Origin: Coniochaeta sp. PMI_546
Taxonomy: Eukaryota; Ascomycota; Sordariomycetes; Coniochaetales; Coniochaetaceae
Assembly: GCA_021432605.1 (NCBI GenBank)
Contig: MU271148.1
Location: forward strand, 2,301,362 to 2,365,361
Length of the DNA stretch: 64,000 nt
Direction of reading: 5' to 3'
This document shows positions 36,983 through 47,296 of the stretch, in pieces; within the stretch, counting starts at the first letter, position 1; each line of letters opens with the position of its first letter. A program made the translations under genes and the position numbers. The notes below the pieces were generated by a model. That model made no database searches, had not been told where the DNA came from, and saw only the letters and a program-made list of their open reading frames with translations.

Positions 36983-38065
36983 GACATCGTCTTAACCCTT
37001 GTTGGCTTTGTCTCGCTATTTTACGTTGTACTGGCATATTCACGAATCAGGATCCATCAAACGGCGTTTTACAAAGAAAGAACTTGAGCCGGTCAATAAC
37101 CTGGCTCTCTTGTGTGTGGTGGGTTGGGATTAGGAAAGCATCATGCTTTGGTATTTAGCGCGATTACCTTATCCTGTAACGGGCTTGACCAATTGTATAA
37201 ATGAAGCCGCCGTCATCCGCGCTTGCTCCCTCGTTCCGTGTTGCCTCCCGTGCCGTGACTTGCGGAGGTTTGGGTCGTCTGCAAGGTGCCGGGATAGGAT
37301 ACGCCGGGTTCGATCAGCGGATGGAATCTTGCATGAGTAACGGACAATGAGTTGCGTACCGATCCTACACAACCTTGTGCTAGAAAAACACATTTCGTCC
37401 CAGCGCGTTCTCAGCTCGATCTGCTGGTTGGCTATCGTCGCAGGCGCCGTTCTATGCATGACGCTCACTTTGTGAAGCAGGTATCACACTATAGTCCCGA
37501 CTACGCAGATGAGCAACACGAGACCACGAGATTGAGGCTCAACCAGCTCTATGTGTTATGCTCTAGCCGTCTCGTATCAGTCCACAGTTGCACGAGCTCA
37601 AAACGTCGAGTATCCGGCGTTGGTGTTATTCCGCCGCAATAGGTAGCCAACCTGCTAGACGAATCAGAAATCGGCATAACCTCATGAACACTGCATAAAA
37701 GTTAAACCAATTTGGTTTGTGACATTATTCAATTCCGAGGGAGAGCCATAGCATGAGAACGCTCACGTATGCAAGAGCGTGGACTTCCTGACTCCGGTCT
37801 ATTCTTATGCCTCAAGGCACCACAAAACAGGACAGAAACAAGCTTGCCCGTGTGTATATGCAAGGTCAATGCATTGTAACAGAAGCCTCCAACGCCATAT
37901 ACCGTCCGCCATCAAATCCATATAGACAGACCAATCGTGGATAGGACCACTTCCGACGCTGCATATGTATATACTGAATCACAACGTACGTAACCAAACA
38001 CTGACAACCCTGCCCACACCTAAACACCGGTTGAGCATAAAAAACAGCCCTACATCAACAGATGC
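36983..38065. other. Intergenic between convergent genes, 1.1 kb
   Basis: This is the 3' region shared by the GYP5-like gene (plus) and IMA1 (minus). I see no recognisable gene, RNA or repeat. Confidence 0.5.
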
Positions 38066-39963
38066 CTACTTCTTCGATCCGAACAGATTCCCCATCCACG
38101 ACCTCCGTGCAGTCCGCTGTTCCCGATCCTGTCTCAGCGTGAAGCTCTCCTCAAAGAAGTCAGCCAGGCCGTTTCGCGGGTCATCTTCCGGCGGAGGCGA
38201 GAAGAACGACGGCCGCGCGAACGCCACGGGCGGGGGCGCGTCTGCGGCGCTCTCGACCGTGACAGTCGAGGCGCCGAAGCCGCGCGCGCCCCGGAAGGTA
38301 AAGGTCTCCGGCTTGGTCGGCGGGATGTTCCGCAGTCGCGGCTGGTTGGGGGGGTTGCATAAGCGCTGGGCGGGAGGGATTGGGGCCGGCGGGACGCGGT
38401 ACCAGAACGCGCCTTTCTTCTCCTCCGTTGGGGCTTGACTGAAGCCTTGCTGCCTTGGGCTGGGGCTGCGGTAGGAGGAGAAGGCGCGGTGCTTGGATGT
38501 TGTGGGGCTCCAGTCCATTTCTTCTTCGTAGTCGGTCTGGGTGAAGTTCGGAGGCGGGGAGAGGGAAGGGGATTGCTGCTCGGAGAGTGATAGGGATTGG
38601 AGCTCGAGGTTTGGTTTTCTAGCGAATGAGGTGGCGGCGAAGCTGGCTCCTCCCAAGTCGCCCACGGTGGGAGGGGGAGCTCCAGATCGTGGAAGAGGTT
38701 TGGTTGACAAGGACGGAGATTTGAGGATCTCGTCTAGGAGGTCTGACATGTTCTTCACCCCTTCAGGTTTCGAGCTCTTCCGGACAGTCCCAACCTTTTG
38801 CGGGCTGTCGGAACGACGAAGTTTAAGCTTTGACTTGGCTCCGAACAAAGGGGTAGTATCCACCCGGACGCATGTGGTCGCAAAACGGAAGATCTGAATA
38901 GAGTCAGCAGAGTCAAGCGGTGCAAGAGTCAAGCGGTGCAACTCGGTTCATTACTCACAATTAGTGCGAAAGTAATCAAGAGCAGATGTGCACCGAACAC
39001 CGTCGCTGTGGTCAAAGCACGAGATTCTGTATCTCCGAAGAATCGCATCGAGAACAGCCGAATACCAACAACCATCAGTTGATAGATATACCAGTTAGGC
39101 AGACCTATGAGGTGTTTTGTGAAGCCACGGACTGTCTGTACGAAGCGGGGATTCCACCAGCAGCTGGAGAGGCCAGCATAGAAGCTCCATCTCAGCAACC
39201 GCCCTTGCTCCGGCAGCATCCTGAGTAGTGGCACTGCAAAGCTTTGCAGCAAAGAACAACTCCATGATGCGCTACCCCGAGAGGCACAATACTCGAGTCC
39301 AGCCAGTGACAAGCCCAGTACGTGAGACATGACCTCCAGGACAAAACCGGCCACCCACAGCCACCTGCCGACAGAGTGGAAGACGTCAAGCCACGAGCGC
39401 TTCGTTATCATCTTGTTTGTCTTGCTTTGGTCGATCATGCGCCGCAGCACATCGGTCTTGGCAGTATAGGCTGACTGTTCTAGGCGCCGGCGCACTTTGG
39501 GCTCGCACTCGGCGCAAATTTGCGGGTATATCTTCTCGAGTCTTTTCCTGAAATCGTAGTACTGCTGTTCCCGCTCGGCATAGTCTGGCGCATCCGGGTC
39601 GTCTGGGAGGTATTGCGCAATGGAAGCTGTGAAGAGTCGTTGGTTGTTGAGGCAGGTCTCGCAGAATATGCTGCCGGAGGATTTCGAGGGTGGTGAGACT
39701 GTTCGGGAAACGGCATACGTCACTTTTGCCGGTGTGCTCTCTCTGATCGCCGAGGCAGGAGGGTCGGTGATGTCTCCATTCTGCCACAAGTCAGTTCTTA
39801 TATACCCTAATTTAAAAAGGCAGGCTTGCTAACTCACCTCATCTAGATAGTTCGTCGCATCGCAATGGAGGCACTCGAAGCTTCGTTGGCCGTCATATCG
39901 GGTGGAGCTCTTGCGACCGCAGTAGAAGCACTCGAGGTATCTGTTTCGCCTGGTGAAAGCCAT
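38066..39963 (-). CDS. IMA1: Inner nuclear membrane protein Ima1 (Net5/Samp1 family)
   Basis: Three exons (39963-39838, 39780-38959, 38893-38066) with introns of 57 and 65 nt give 591 residues. The N-terminus is the Ima1 zinc-binding domain: Cys12/Cys15 (ECFYCGRKS), Cys31/Cys34 (FECLHC) and the diagnostic NYLDE-NGDIT, which the first splice joins. CETC and CAEC pairs follow. Four or five membrane segments lie in the middle (for example WLWVAGFVLEVMSHVLGL and TTATVFGAHLLLITFALI). The C-terminal 270 residues are Ser/Pro-rich and presumably nucleoplasmic. In fission yeast Ima1 sits in the inner nuclear membrane and helps link chromatin, membrane and cytoskeleton; animal Samp1 has a related role. 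The second intron carries a perfect 16-bp tandem duplication. The gene is divergent from ALG14. Confidence 0.9.
38910..38941. repeat. Perfect 16-bp tandem duplication inside IMA1 intron 2
   Basis: Two identical copies of gagtcaagcggtgcaa abut each other (38910-38925 and 38926-38941) in the 65-nt intron. On the transcribed strand each copy contains CTTGACTC, a branch-site-like sequence, so the duplication may double the branch point. Confidence 0.9.
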
Positions 39964-40936
39964 CTTGTTCAAACGCCATTATCTGCAGGTCTGGGTTGAA
40001 AGACGCACGCCTGGGACTCGAGACTTGATATGGGAGAAGTAGGCATCCGGGCTCTTTGTCGCGATTCTGCCAGGCGGTGGGAACTTTCTTTGACGACGAG
40101 GAACAAGGAAGGCCAAGGGATGTTTTATTCACCCTTTACTTCGACCTGCCCGGATTTAGCTCCGTCATCCGTCAGTACCACAGCTTTGACAGGGGTCTTT
40201 TGTTTGGTGTCCACATGCGGCTGATGCCAGATCGAACAGCAGACGCACGGATCAAGTACTTGAGTACTCGATAGAGAGATAATCGCGATAAGACGATACC
40301 GATACCATTCCACCTGGCTTATTGGGCCTTGTAGTCGTAGTTATCCTCATCTTCATTTCAACACCGTGAACCTTGTCTCGTTCATAAATCCAAGCTCCGA
40401 CCGTCCTTGTTTCCCATTCCTCCACTCGCTTCCAACTGTCTCTTCAGCTGGGGTGCTCCTGTCTGTTAACAGCTCACATCCGGGGGTCGATGAAGTGTGG
40501 AAGATATTCTTAGACGACAGGAGGTCCAACGCTCACCACGTCTGGTGCTTTTTGGATCCCATTTGGTCTCGAAATCAAGACAGTGAGTACTGAAACATCG
40601 GGTCCTCAAGCATGTCAAAACCAGACCTCAGGTGGAGTATGCTTGAAGCTGGTACGGAATTATACAAGTAAGACTGTGTTGCTGATCAGTGTCCAGATCC
40701 TTTGCAGCCATCTTGGGAGAAATGAGAGAAATGACCGTGAGATAATCACTGTTCTCTTGTCGTTCGTTACTAGAGAGACAGGTTACTCAGGGGCTTGGCC
40801 TCCCTTATCTTTGGGGACCTGTTTGGAGGACGCCGCGTCTTAGCACCATCAAAGCAGTACGAGCACTTAGTCCGAGTAACTCGCACAGCCGCATATCTAC
40901 ACTGCCGCACATCTGCTCAGCCGCGATCCCTTCAAG
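39964..40936. other. Divergent promoter region, IMA1 and ALG14
   Basis: This 973-bp gap separates two head-to-head genes whose products act in the nuclear envelope and ER. The short open frames inside lack protein features. No repeat is seen. Confidence 0.5.
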
Positions 40937-42096
40937 ATGGAAAGCGGAGCTAAAGCCTCGATGGCCTCTGGGTCTGTTGCGCAGCGAAAAGACCAGTCTT
41001 TACAGAGAATCGTCAACAAGAACGAATCGCAACCACAATCCTCTTCCTCTTCCTCTTCAACCCACGCATCACCTCCACAAAAGCCTCCTTCAAATTCAAC
41101 AAAACCAAAGCCCCCACACAATAAAGACGATATCACGACGCACAAAGTCAAGATGGCAGACCGTGGCGACTCATTGCTTGTGCTGCTCATCATTCTGGCC
41201 ATGTTCGCGGCCATTTCCGCCGCACTCGTCAAGGTCGGAGTCTCGTGGAAGGGATTCATCACCGGAATCGTGGCCTTTGTCGTTGCTGTGAGCGTAAGAA
41301 TATATTCTATCCCTTTGATTGTGTCAGTATTCGCAAGTTCTGAGAAGCAGCTAACTTTGACCAGATGCGTATCTTGTACCTCAACCGGGGCTACAAGATC
41401 CCCATTCTGAAGCATACCTGGAACGCTGCAAATGTTCCCCCGGCCAACCTTCTCGACGGTGTGCCGGCCGCTTACTTCCTCTACGTTCTCGGATCCGGTG
41501 GCCACACGGCTGAGATGTCCGAGCTGCTCCGTCTGACCTGCAGCCCAGCTCCCAACGTTCACCGCCGTTACGTCTTTGCAACCGGTGACACCAACTCGCT
41601 GAATGCCATCATCAACTTCGAGAATCGCGTCCAGGAGAGCTTCGGCAATGAGGGAGGCACGTGGGACACCTATCAGGTCAAGCGTGCCAGGAACGTCCAC
41701 CAGCCACTTTATACCACCTGGTTCACCTCGCTGTTGTCCCTCATGAGCATCTACGAAGCTCTGACAACGCCCCCGGACGATCGCCACACTCCGCAGGAGC
41801 GCAAGCTCTTCAAATTCCCCCACGTGATCACCACCAACGGTCCCGGTAACGGAGTCATGGTCGCAGTCGTCGCTCGCCTACTCAAGATCTTTTTCCTGGC
41901 ACCCAACAACTGCATGAAGGTCGTGTTCATCGAGACGTGGGCCCACGTCCAAACCCTGAGCCTTACGGGAAAGATCTTCCATTGGGCCCGATATGTCGGC
42001 GGACTCGTTGACGTCTACTTCGTCCAGCACCAACCGCTCGCTGAGAAGTACGGCTACAAAGAGTTTGACTTCATCACCCCGACTTTGCGCCACTGA
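40937..42096 (+). CDS. ALG14: ALG14, membrane anchor subunit of UDP-GlcNAc transferase
   Basis: Two exons, 40937-41293 and 41365-42096, are joined across a 71-nt intron (GTAAGA...CCAG), giving 362 residues. ALG14 anchors the catalytic ALG13 subunit at the cytosolic face of the ER; together they add the second GlcNAc to dolichol-PP-GlcNAc in N-glycan synthesis. The family motif GSGGHTAE is at about 162-169, followed by RRYVFATGD, KFPHVITTNGPGNG, VVFIETWAHVQTLSLTGK and FVQHQPLAEKYG. Exon 1 supplies the N-terminal membrane anchor (LLVLLIILAMFAAISAAL). The start is uncertain: ATG 40937 gives a Ser/Pro/Lys-rich extension of 72 residues, whereas ATG 41153 (MADRGDSLL) would place the anchor at the N-terminus as is usual in the family. 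Exon 2 happens to begin with an in-frame ATG. Confidence 0.94.
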
Positions 42097-42420
42097 AGCA
42101 AGTCCGACAACCGCGGCTAAGGAAGCACGATGAAACCCGGAACAGAGACACAGGACGGTGAGGAAATGTGATCTCGGTTACGAGAAGGAATGAGCCTATG
42201 CTGATGGATGGGGGACGGCAATGACCTCCTCCAAGTATTTTTTGGAATGCTTTTACAGGGAAAGGCTGGATGTTTTCACAGGGAAAGGCTTGATGTTTTT
42301 ACAGGAAAAGGCCGCGCTGCCGTCTTCGGACAACCAAGGCCGGTACTAGTACAATACAATAAGATACCCTTGGCATCAAGGTTGATGCTTAAGCAAGGAT
42401 CCCATCTGTTTCCCAGTGAA
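42097..42420. other. Short gap between convergent ALG14 and RSM25
   Basis: This is a shared 3' region of 324 bp that contains a 23-bp tandem repeat of three units (see the repeat entry). It should include both polyadenylation regions. Confidence 0.6.
42251..42319. repeat. Three-unit 23-bp tandem repeat in ALG14 3' region
   Basis: Units of about 22-24 bp with core ttacagggaaaggctggatgt occur three times in a row. The third is the most diverged. They lie about 155 bp after the ALG14 stop and so probably in its 3' UTR. Confidence 0.85.
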
Positions 42421-43191
42421 CTATGAGACGGCAGCCTCCTCCTCCGGCTCGAGCGCCGTCTCTGTCTCTCCAAAAGACGTGTATGCCTCGTTGCGCCTTA
42501 GCTCGTTCTTGACCATCTCCTCCTGTGCCCACGCCTTCCATTCCTCGTATACCTGGTCCTCAAGTTCCATGCCGACTTGTAGGTTGGTCTTGCCAAAGTA
42601 CGCACCAACATAGCGAGCTTCCTCGATAGCCACCCTCCGGCCAACGTCTTCCTCTTGCCTTAGAGCGTAGAACTCCTTCCGTGCTTTGTCATATGCTTGC
42701 TCCTTGTTCATCTTCATGTTGTTCATCAGCCAGAGCTGCCGTTGGACGACACTATTAACATCTGTGGTTAGCAACTTGTTCGTGCACGTGAGTATGGACT
42801 TTTGGTCAAGTACTGACCTTTCGCCAGACAGAGCCATTCCACGCTGACGCAGTCCCTTGCTCCAGTCCAGATATTTCGAGTCCTGCCCGTCCAGTTCCAT
42901 TATTATCCTCGGCCGAGCAAGCTCCCACGGATGGTCCTTGTAGAACTCTTTTCGTAGCTGGTCTTCGGGGTATGCGATACGGCTGGGCTTGAACAGGTTG
43001 CCTGTTCTTAATGGCCGACCGCTGTGTCTGATAGCGACTGGCCTTGTGAAGACTTCAGATGGCGGTATGGACTCGAGGGCCTTGAACCATGCTGGAGGTG
43101 GTAAGTCCTTTCCCGGGATCGGGCCACCGAGGCTCTTGGCGACAGTCTGGAACACCTTCTTCGCCCGCACATTTCGCCCTCCTCGGCCCAT
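42421..43191 (-). CDS. RSM25: Mitochondrial small-subunit ribosomal protein mS23 (Rsm25)
   Basis: Two exons, 43191-42818 and 42751-42421, flank a 66-nt intron (donor GTCAGT, acceptor ATAG), giving 234 residues. The N-terminus (MGRGGRNVRAKKVFQTVAKSL) is basic, as for mitochondrial import. Family-typical segments are PPPAWFKALESIPPSE, RPVAIRH, KPSRIAYPEDQLRKEFYKDHPWELARPR and the spliced GESVVQRQLWLMNNM, then AYDKARKEFYALRQEEDVGRRVAIEEARYVGAYFG. The protein is part of the 37S mitoribosomal small subunit. The intron is a multiple of three and has no in-frame stop, so the unspliced frame is also open and would insert 22 residues. I prefer the spliced form because it joins two conserved blocks. 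The gene is head-to-head with a PPR gene at a distance of 375 bp. Confidence 0.92.
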   Translation of the reverse strand: MGRGGRNVRAKKVFQTVAKSLGGPIPGKDLPPPAWFKALESIPPSEVFTRPVAIRHSGRPLRTGNLFKPSRIAYPEDQLRKEFYKDHPWELARPRIIMELDGQDSKYLDWSKGLRQRGMALSGERSVLDQKSILTCTNKLLTTDVNSVVQRQLWLMNNMKMNKEQAYDKARKEFYALRQEEDVGRRVAIEEARYVGAYFGKTNLQVGMELEDQVYEEWKAWAQEEMVKNELRRNEAYTSFGETETALEPEEEAAVS

Positions 43192-43566
43192 GTTTGTCGT
43201 CTAATCCGATATTTGGCTCGATAGTTGACGACTGGCCGGTTGCGAGGCCAACTGGTAGAGCAGGGGGCTTTCTGTGGTGTCGTTGAGGTCGCCGTCTTCA
43301 ACTTTTGGATGTTGCGGATGTTGCCGAGACGCAGAGCTCCGCCAAAATTCCCCCAAGCGTCGCGAAATTTGTTCCCCACTCTGAAGCTTGCAAGGTCCCT
43401 CGTCGGCGATAACGTTCTATCGCAAAAATTCCCAGCTTCCACGACGTCAACTTCCAGTACATGCCTGCCTTTCGCCTCTTCGGATTTCGGTTCTCGACTC
43501 CCTCCACATTCTAGAGAGCAGGGCATGAGGCTATGGTGACAACAGCGGCACCATGCGGGACAGCCC
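43192..43566. promoter_or_regulatory. Compact bidirectional promoter, RSM25 and PPR gene
   Basis: A gap of 375 bp separates two head-to-head genes for mitochondrial gene expression and must hold both promoters and leaders. No specific binding site is identified. Confidence 0.55.
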
Positions 43567-45423
43567 ATGAAAATCTATAGCCGAATTGATGGGTCGATAC
43601 GCGGCGCGATCCTCTTGAGTCGACAGTCATCGCTATCATCGCCGCCATCGTCATTGTCCCGGCTCGGCGGGGGATCAAGAGGAAGAAATGAAGGGGGAGG
43701 GGGAGCTGCCACGAGGGTCAGCTCGTATCAGTCTCACAGCAATGGAGACACGCTGCCTAGAAGATTCTTCTGTGGCTCGTCAATACCATCCAGCCTTTGC
43801 GAAAGGAAGGCGAAAACACTGCTACGACCCAAGGTGCTGAGCCATTCCAATCCTCGAAGGACGAAATGTCTTCGCAGCACCTCCTTCTTTCGATCCTCGA
43901 TTCCTTCCGTCTGCCAGAACCATACCGCCACGGCTGAGGCACCTCAAGACCCAACACCATTACCACCTACGCAATATAGCAAGACTCAGCTCCTGTCTTT
44001 GGTCGACCTGCAAAATGCGGGGACCGTCGAGGAGCATCTCAATTACTACAAGGACCCTTACATGCGCGGCTATGCACCAGCTGACGGCCCCAACGTTGTT
44101 GTATCGAATCGAAAAGACGATATCGAATATCCGTCCCTCTCTCAGGTGCAACCGGTGGACGAGGAACAACAACAGATTCTATCAGATCTGAGACGGGCCA
44201 TAACCTCCCGTCTAAGGCGACCCGGGACAGTACGTCTGGACACCATCTATCACATCTACCAGCAACTCCCAGAACCTCGCATGTCACATCTCCCGGCCAA
44301 ACTACGCCATGGCCTACTACGTGTACTGGGGACACCACAAAAGCGGACCCCAAAATCAATGCTCCGGTACTTTGCCGTCGTTGCAGACGTCAAGAATAGC
44401 GGACTGCCTCTCATACAGGGCGAGTGGAATGCCGCCATTGCTTATGCGGCGCGATACGTCGGGTGGAGCACAGACGCCGAGACCGAATCTGCCTTGGGTC
44501 TATGGCGGGAGATGGAACGGGAGGCCGGCATCAAGGGCAACGAGGTTACGTTCAACATCCTGTTCGACGTGGCGTCGAAATCGGGCAACTTTGCTCTTGC
44601 CGAGATGATATACCAGGAGATGGAGGCGCGCGGCTATCCCTATAACCGGTACCACTACGTTAGTCTGATCCACTTCTTTGGCCTCAAGCACGACACGGAT
44701 GGGTTACGTGCTGCATACAAAGAGATGGTCGAGGCCGGGGAGATGATCGACACTGTGGTCTTGAACTGCGTCATAGCAGGTCTGCTCCGATCTGGCGAGG
44801 AGGATGCTGCGGAGCGAGTCTACGAGCGCATGCGGGCAAGCAGTCCCAAGGCCGACGTGATGCCTCAGCGGACCTACGCCACGAACAAGATGATCACCCA
44901 GGCCCTCATGATGTTTGCAAAGGTCGGCCGCCAGCATCCAGACATGCTCCGGCAACTGCAGTTTGGCGCCCCTATGGCTCCCGATCTTCAGACCTACCGG
45001 CTCTTGATCAACCACTACGGCGTCAAACTCGGCGACCTGTCAAAGGTAGCGCAATACCTCGACGAGATGAAGTTCTTCCAGATCGAGCTCCACGGCTCCA
45101 TCTTCCTGGCCCTGTTCAAGAGCTTCGCCCAGCACGGCGGATACAGCGGCGCGGCGTGGAGCGAGCAGCGGCTCAACAGCATATGGACCGCGCTTCTAGA
45201 GGCGCTGGACGAGGGCGCCACGGGTCTGACTATCGAGACGTGGCTGGCCGGGTGGGCGCTCAAAGCGTTCAAGAAATGCTCCACCGAACAGCGGGTGATG
45301 GAGGCGTACGAGGCGCTGGAGTCGAGGTGGGATCTCGATCCGGCGGATAGGATGTTCATGATGGACTTCTTGCACAAATTGTTGGAGCGGGACACGACGG
45401 CTGTTACTGTACATAAGACATAG
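43567..45423 (+). CDS. Mitochondrial pentatricopeptide-repeat (PPR) protein
   Basis: A single exon encodes 618 residues. The N-terminus up to about residue 120 is Ser/Arg-rich and nearly free of acidic residues, as expected for a mitochondrial presequence. From about residue 255 to 560 there are helical-pair repeats with PPR character: WNAAIAYAARYVG...ALGLWREMEREAGIKGNEVTFNILFDVASKSGNFALAEMIYQEMEARG is the clearest block, followed by YNRYHYVSLIHFFG...GLRAAYKEMVEAGE and VVLNCVIAGLLRSGEEDAAERVYERMR. PPR proteins bind single-stranded RNA and in fungi process, stabilise or activate translation of individual mitochondrial transcripts. The RNA target is unknown. Pairing with RSM25 and proximity to COX8 fit a role in mitochondrial gene expression. 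The start is the first ATG, which lies very near the presumed promoter. Confidence 0.88.
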   Translation: MKIYSRIDGSIRGAILLSRQSSLSSPPSSLSRLGGGSRGRNEGGGGAATRVSSYQSHSNGDTLPRRFFCGSSIPSSLCERKAKTLLRPKVLSHSNPRRTKCLRSTSFFRSSIPSVCQNHTATAEAPQDPTPLPPTQYSKTQLLSLVDLQNAGTVEEHLNYYKDPYMRGYAPADGPNVVVSNRKDDIEYPSLSQVQPVDEEQQQILSDLRRAITSRLRRPGTVRLDTIYHIYQQLPEPRMSHLPAKLRHGLLRVLGTPQKRTPKSMLRYFAVVADVKNSGLPLIQGEWNAAIAYAARYVGWSTDAETESALGLWREMEREAGIKGNEVTFNILFDVASKSGNFALAEMIYQEMEARGYPYNRYHYVSLIHFFGLKHDTDGLRAAYKEMVEAGEMIDTVVLNCVIAGLLRSGEEDAAERVYERMRASSPKADVMPQRTYATNKMITQALMMFAKVGRQHPDMLRQLQFGAPMAPDLQTYRLLINHYGVKLGDLSKVAQYLDEMKFFQIELHGSIFLALFKSFAQHGGYSGAAWSEQRLNSIWTALLEALDEGATGLTIETWLAGWALKAFKKCSTEQRVMEAYEALESRWDLDPADRMFMMDFLHKLLERDTTAVTVHKT

Positions 45424-46070
45424 AAATCTTTTTTAGGATATTGGGAGCCTGTGGTCCTGGGGATTGTGGGGGCTTTGCTGTAACATAAGAGGACCGGATG
45501 GCATGTAGGATGAAGGATACCAATGGATGTCATATACTGTTACATCTACATGTGTGTTGTACTAAATACGACACACAGGAAGCTACAACATGTTCGCGTC
45601 GCCTTGCCTTGAAGCTTAGCTGCTGACGTCCGGACCTTCTGCGTTAACCATGGTCATTCAAATTGTCTTCCTTGGCAAGGATGTTAGAGTAACTGGCCTG
45701 GGTTGCAAAAAGCCAAAGACTCAGCAGATGGGCTTTCTGCAACGTCATTCCAGTACAATATGCTGCAATCACACTGTTAGTACTCTTTTCCTGCTCCTCA
45801 GGATGTCTTGATCCTAGCCTGACTTCAATAGGTAAACCGTAGAGTCATTGAAGTCGCTTACATGCCGGTGATGCTACGCGACAGTCATATGCTCAGCGAC
45901 GGATTCAGCGGAGGCAGACAAAGAAAAGATTGACGGCTGTGTCTATTCTTGTATATCACATACAGGGTCCGAACCATCCTCTTTTCCACTCTAACAGCCC
46001 GTCCAGCCCCCAAAGGCCCTCCCGAATGTACAAAATGCCATGTCCCTCGCGTCCCAAGCTATCGACCGCC
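45424..46070. other. Intergenic between convergent PPR gene and COX8
   Basis: This is the shared 3' region. It contains a 10-bp inverted repeat at 45551-45577. No gene is recognisable. Confidence 0.5.
45551..45577. repeat. Inverted repeat (hairpin) in PPR gene 3' region
   Basis: tgtgtgttgt and acgacacaca pair over 10 bp with one G-T wobble around the 7-base loop actaaat. It lies 128 bp after the PPR stop codon and could form a hairpin in its 3' UTR. Confidence 0.6.
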
Positions 46071-46410
46071 TTAAGCCTTGGGCTTGTATGTTTGCCAAGC
46101 TAGAACAAAACACGATCCGTTAGCAAAGCAGTCCAGGAGTCTCTTCATCGTTCTTCCGGTTCTTCGATCCCCTCCTCTCGGCTCCTGACACGGGAGACCG
46201 GAAGCGAGGGATTATCTCGTTCAACCTACCAGCAATGCCGAAAGGCGCGAGGAAGCCGGTGGCCAGGAAGCCCCAGTACCGCAGAGCGAAGAAGCGCGTC
46301 TTGGTGTTGAAGGGCAGGTTGGCGCGCGGGCCCTCCGGGTAGTGGTAGGGCGAGCTGAGCTGGGCGCGGGTGGTGCTGAAGGCCCGGCGGGCGACGATAC
46401 GGGCGACCAT
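46071..46410 (-). CDS. COX8: Cytochrome c oxidase subunit 8 (COX8, COX7C-like)
   Basis: Two exons, 46410-46230 and 46099-46071, flank a 130-nt intron (GTAGGT...CTAG), giving 69 residues. The last exon is only 29 nt and encodes AWQTYKPKA. The N-terminus (MVARIVARRAFSTTRAQLSS) is a clear mitochondrial presequence with an RRAFSTTRAQ-type processing site. The mature part (SPYHYPEGPRANLPFNTKTRFFALRYWGFLATGFLAPFGIA) has one membrane helix and matches fungal COX8, a small nuclear-encoded subunit of complex IV in the inner membrane. The minus-strand sequence just before the ATG reads as a splice acceptor with a CTAAC branch site, so a 5' UTR intron is likely (see findings). Confidence 0.93.
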
Positions 46411-47296
46411 CTGTTTTGCGGCGGGCGGTGAGGTTAGTCAATTGGAACGGGTGAGAGTTGAGTTGGAAGGGTTGAGACAGAGATTACTGACTTTGTGAAG
46501 AGTGGAGTGGTGGTTTGTTCGGAGCGACGGGGCTTTGTGTGGTTGAGGACGGAAGGTGAAGCTGTGACGTTCAACTTTGAAGCTCGGTTGACACTTCGAT
46601 CGTGGTGTGACTTTTGCCCCACTTGTAGTAATTGAACTCTTTGATTGGATGGCATGTGGTGGCGGCCCGTCGGAGTATTTCTCTCGAACTCGTTCGACTC
46701 TTTACGGACAATCATCAGCTCGCGCGGTTATACAAATGCCATGCCTGTATTGTGCGTAATTCAAGCTCAGTTCGTCAATGAAATCAGTCATAGTTGCCAA
46801 TCACAAGATCATTGCATCGGCGAGACGTTTTGGTGCTACAATAATTTGTGGCTTTTCTGTCTCAACTTTATGCCTGCTCGCAAAAGCTCAATGATATCGG
46901 CCATATAAAGATATATTTCGTGCAATCCAAGCGGGTAGCAAGTGAATACAACGTTGAGCTTCTTCAAGAAACCAATAATTCAAGTTCCCTACTCCTGCCG
47001 CTGTATGCAAGTCTAAGTATCGACTCTGCAGTCTATTACCAGTGCCGAATCCAACTAACATGATGCCTCCGCGTTTAACGCCATCACCATCAATAACAAA
47101 CAGATAAAGGAAAGAGCACCTGTCAGATCTGGAAATCGTACATGGGTATCATCCGAGGCAGCAACTTCCCCGCTGTAAAAGAAAGTCAAACGCCCATCCT
47201 GATGGGGGTAACATCTCCTTCTAACAACGCCAGATGGTCTTGTCTACCATGCCATATGCACTCGCTATGCATGAAATCAAAACCAGACAGTCAAAA
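46411..47296. other. Intergenic, 0.9 kb
   Basis: This is the COX8 promoter, with a probable 5' UTR intron at 46491-46411 on the minus strand, plus the 3' region of the receptor-like gene. Nothing else is recognised. Confidence 0.5.

Noticed and set aside
37241-37330. Possible tRNA, from gggttcgatcag
   Set aside because: The B-box is incomplete and no cloverleaf can be formed.
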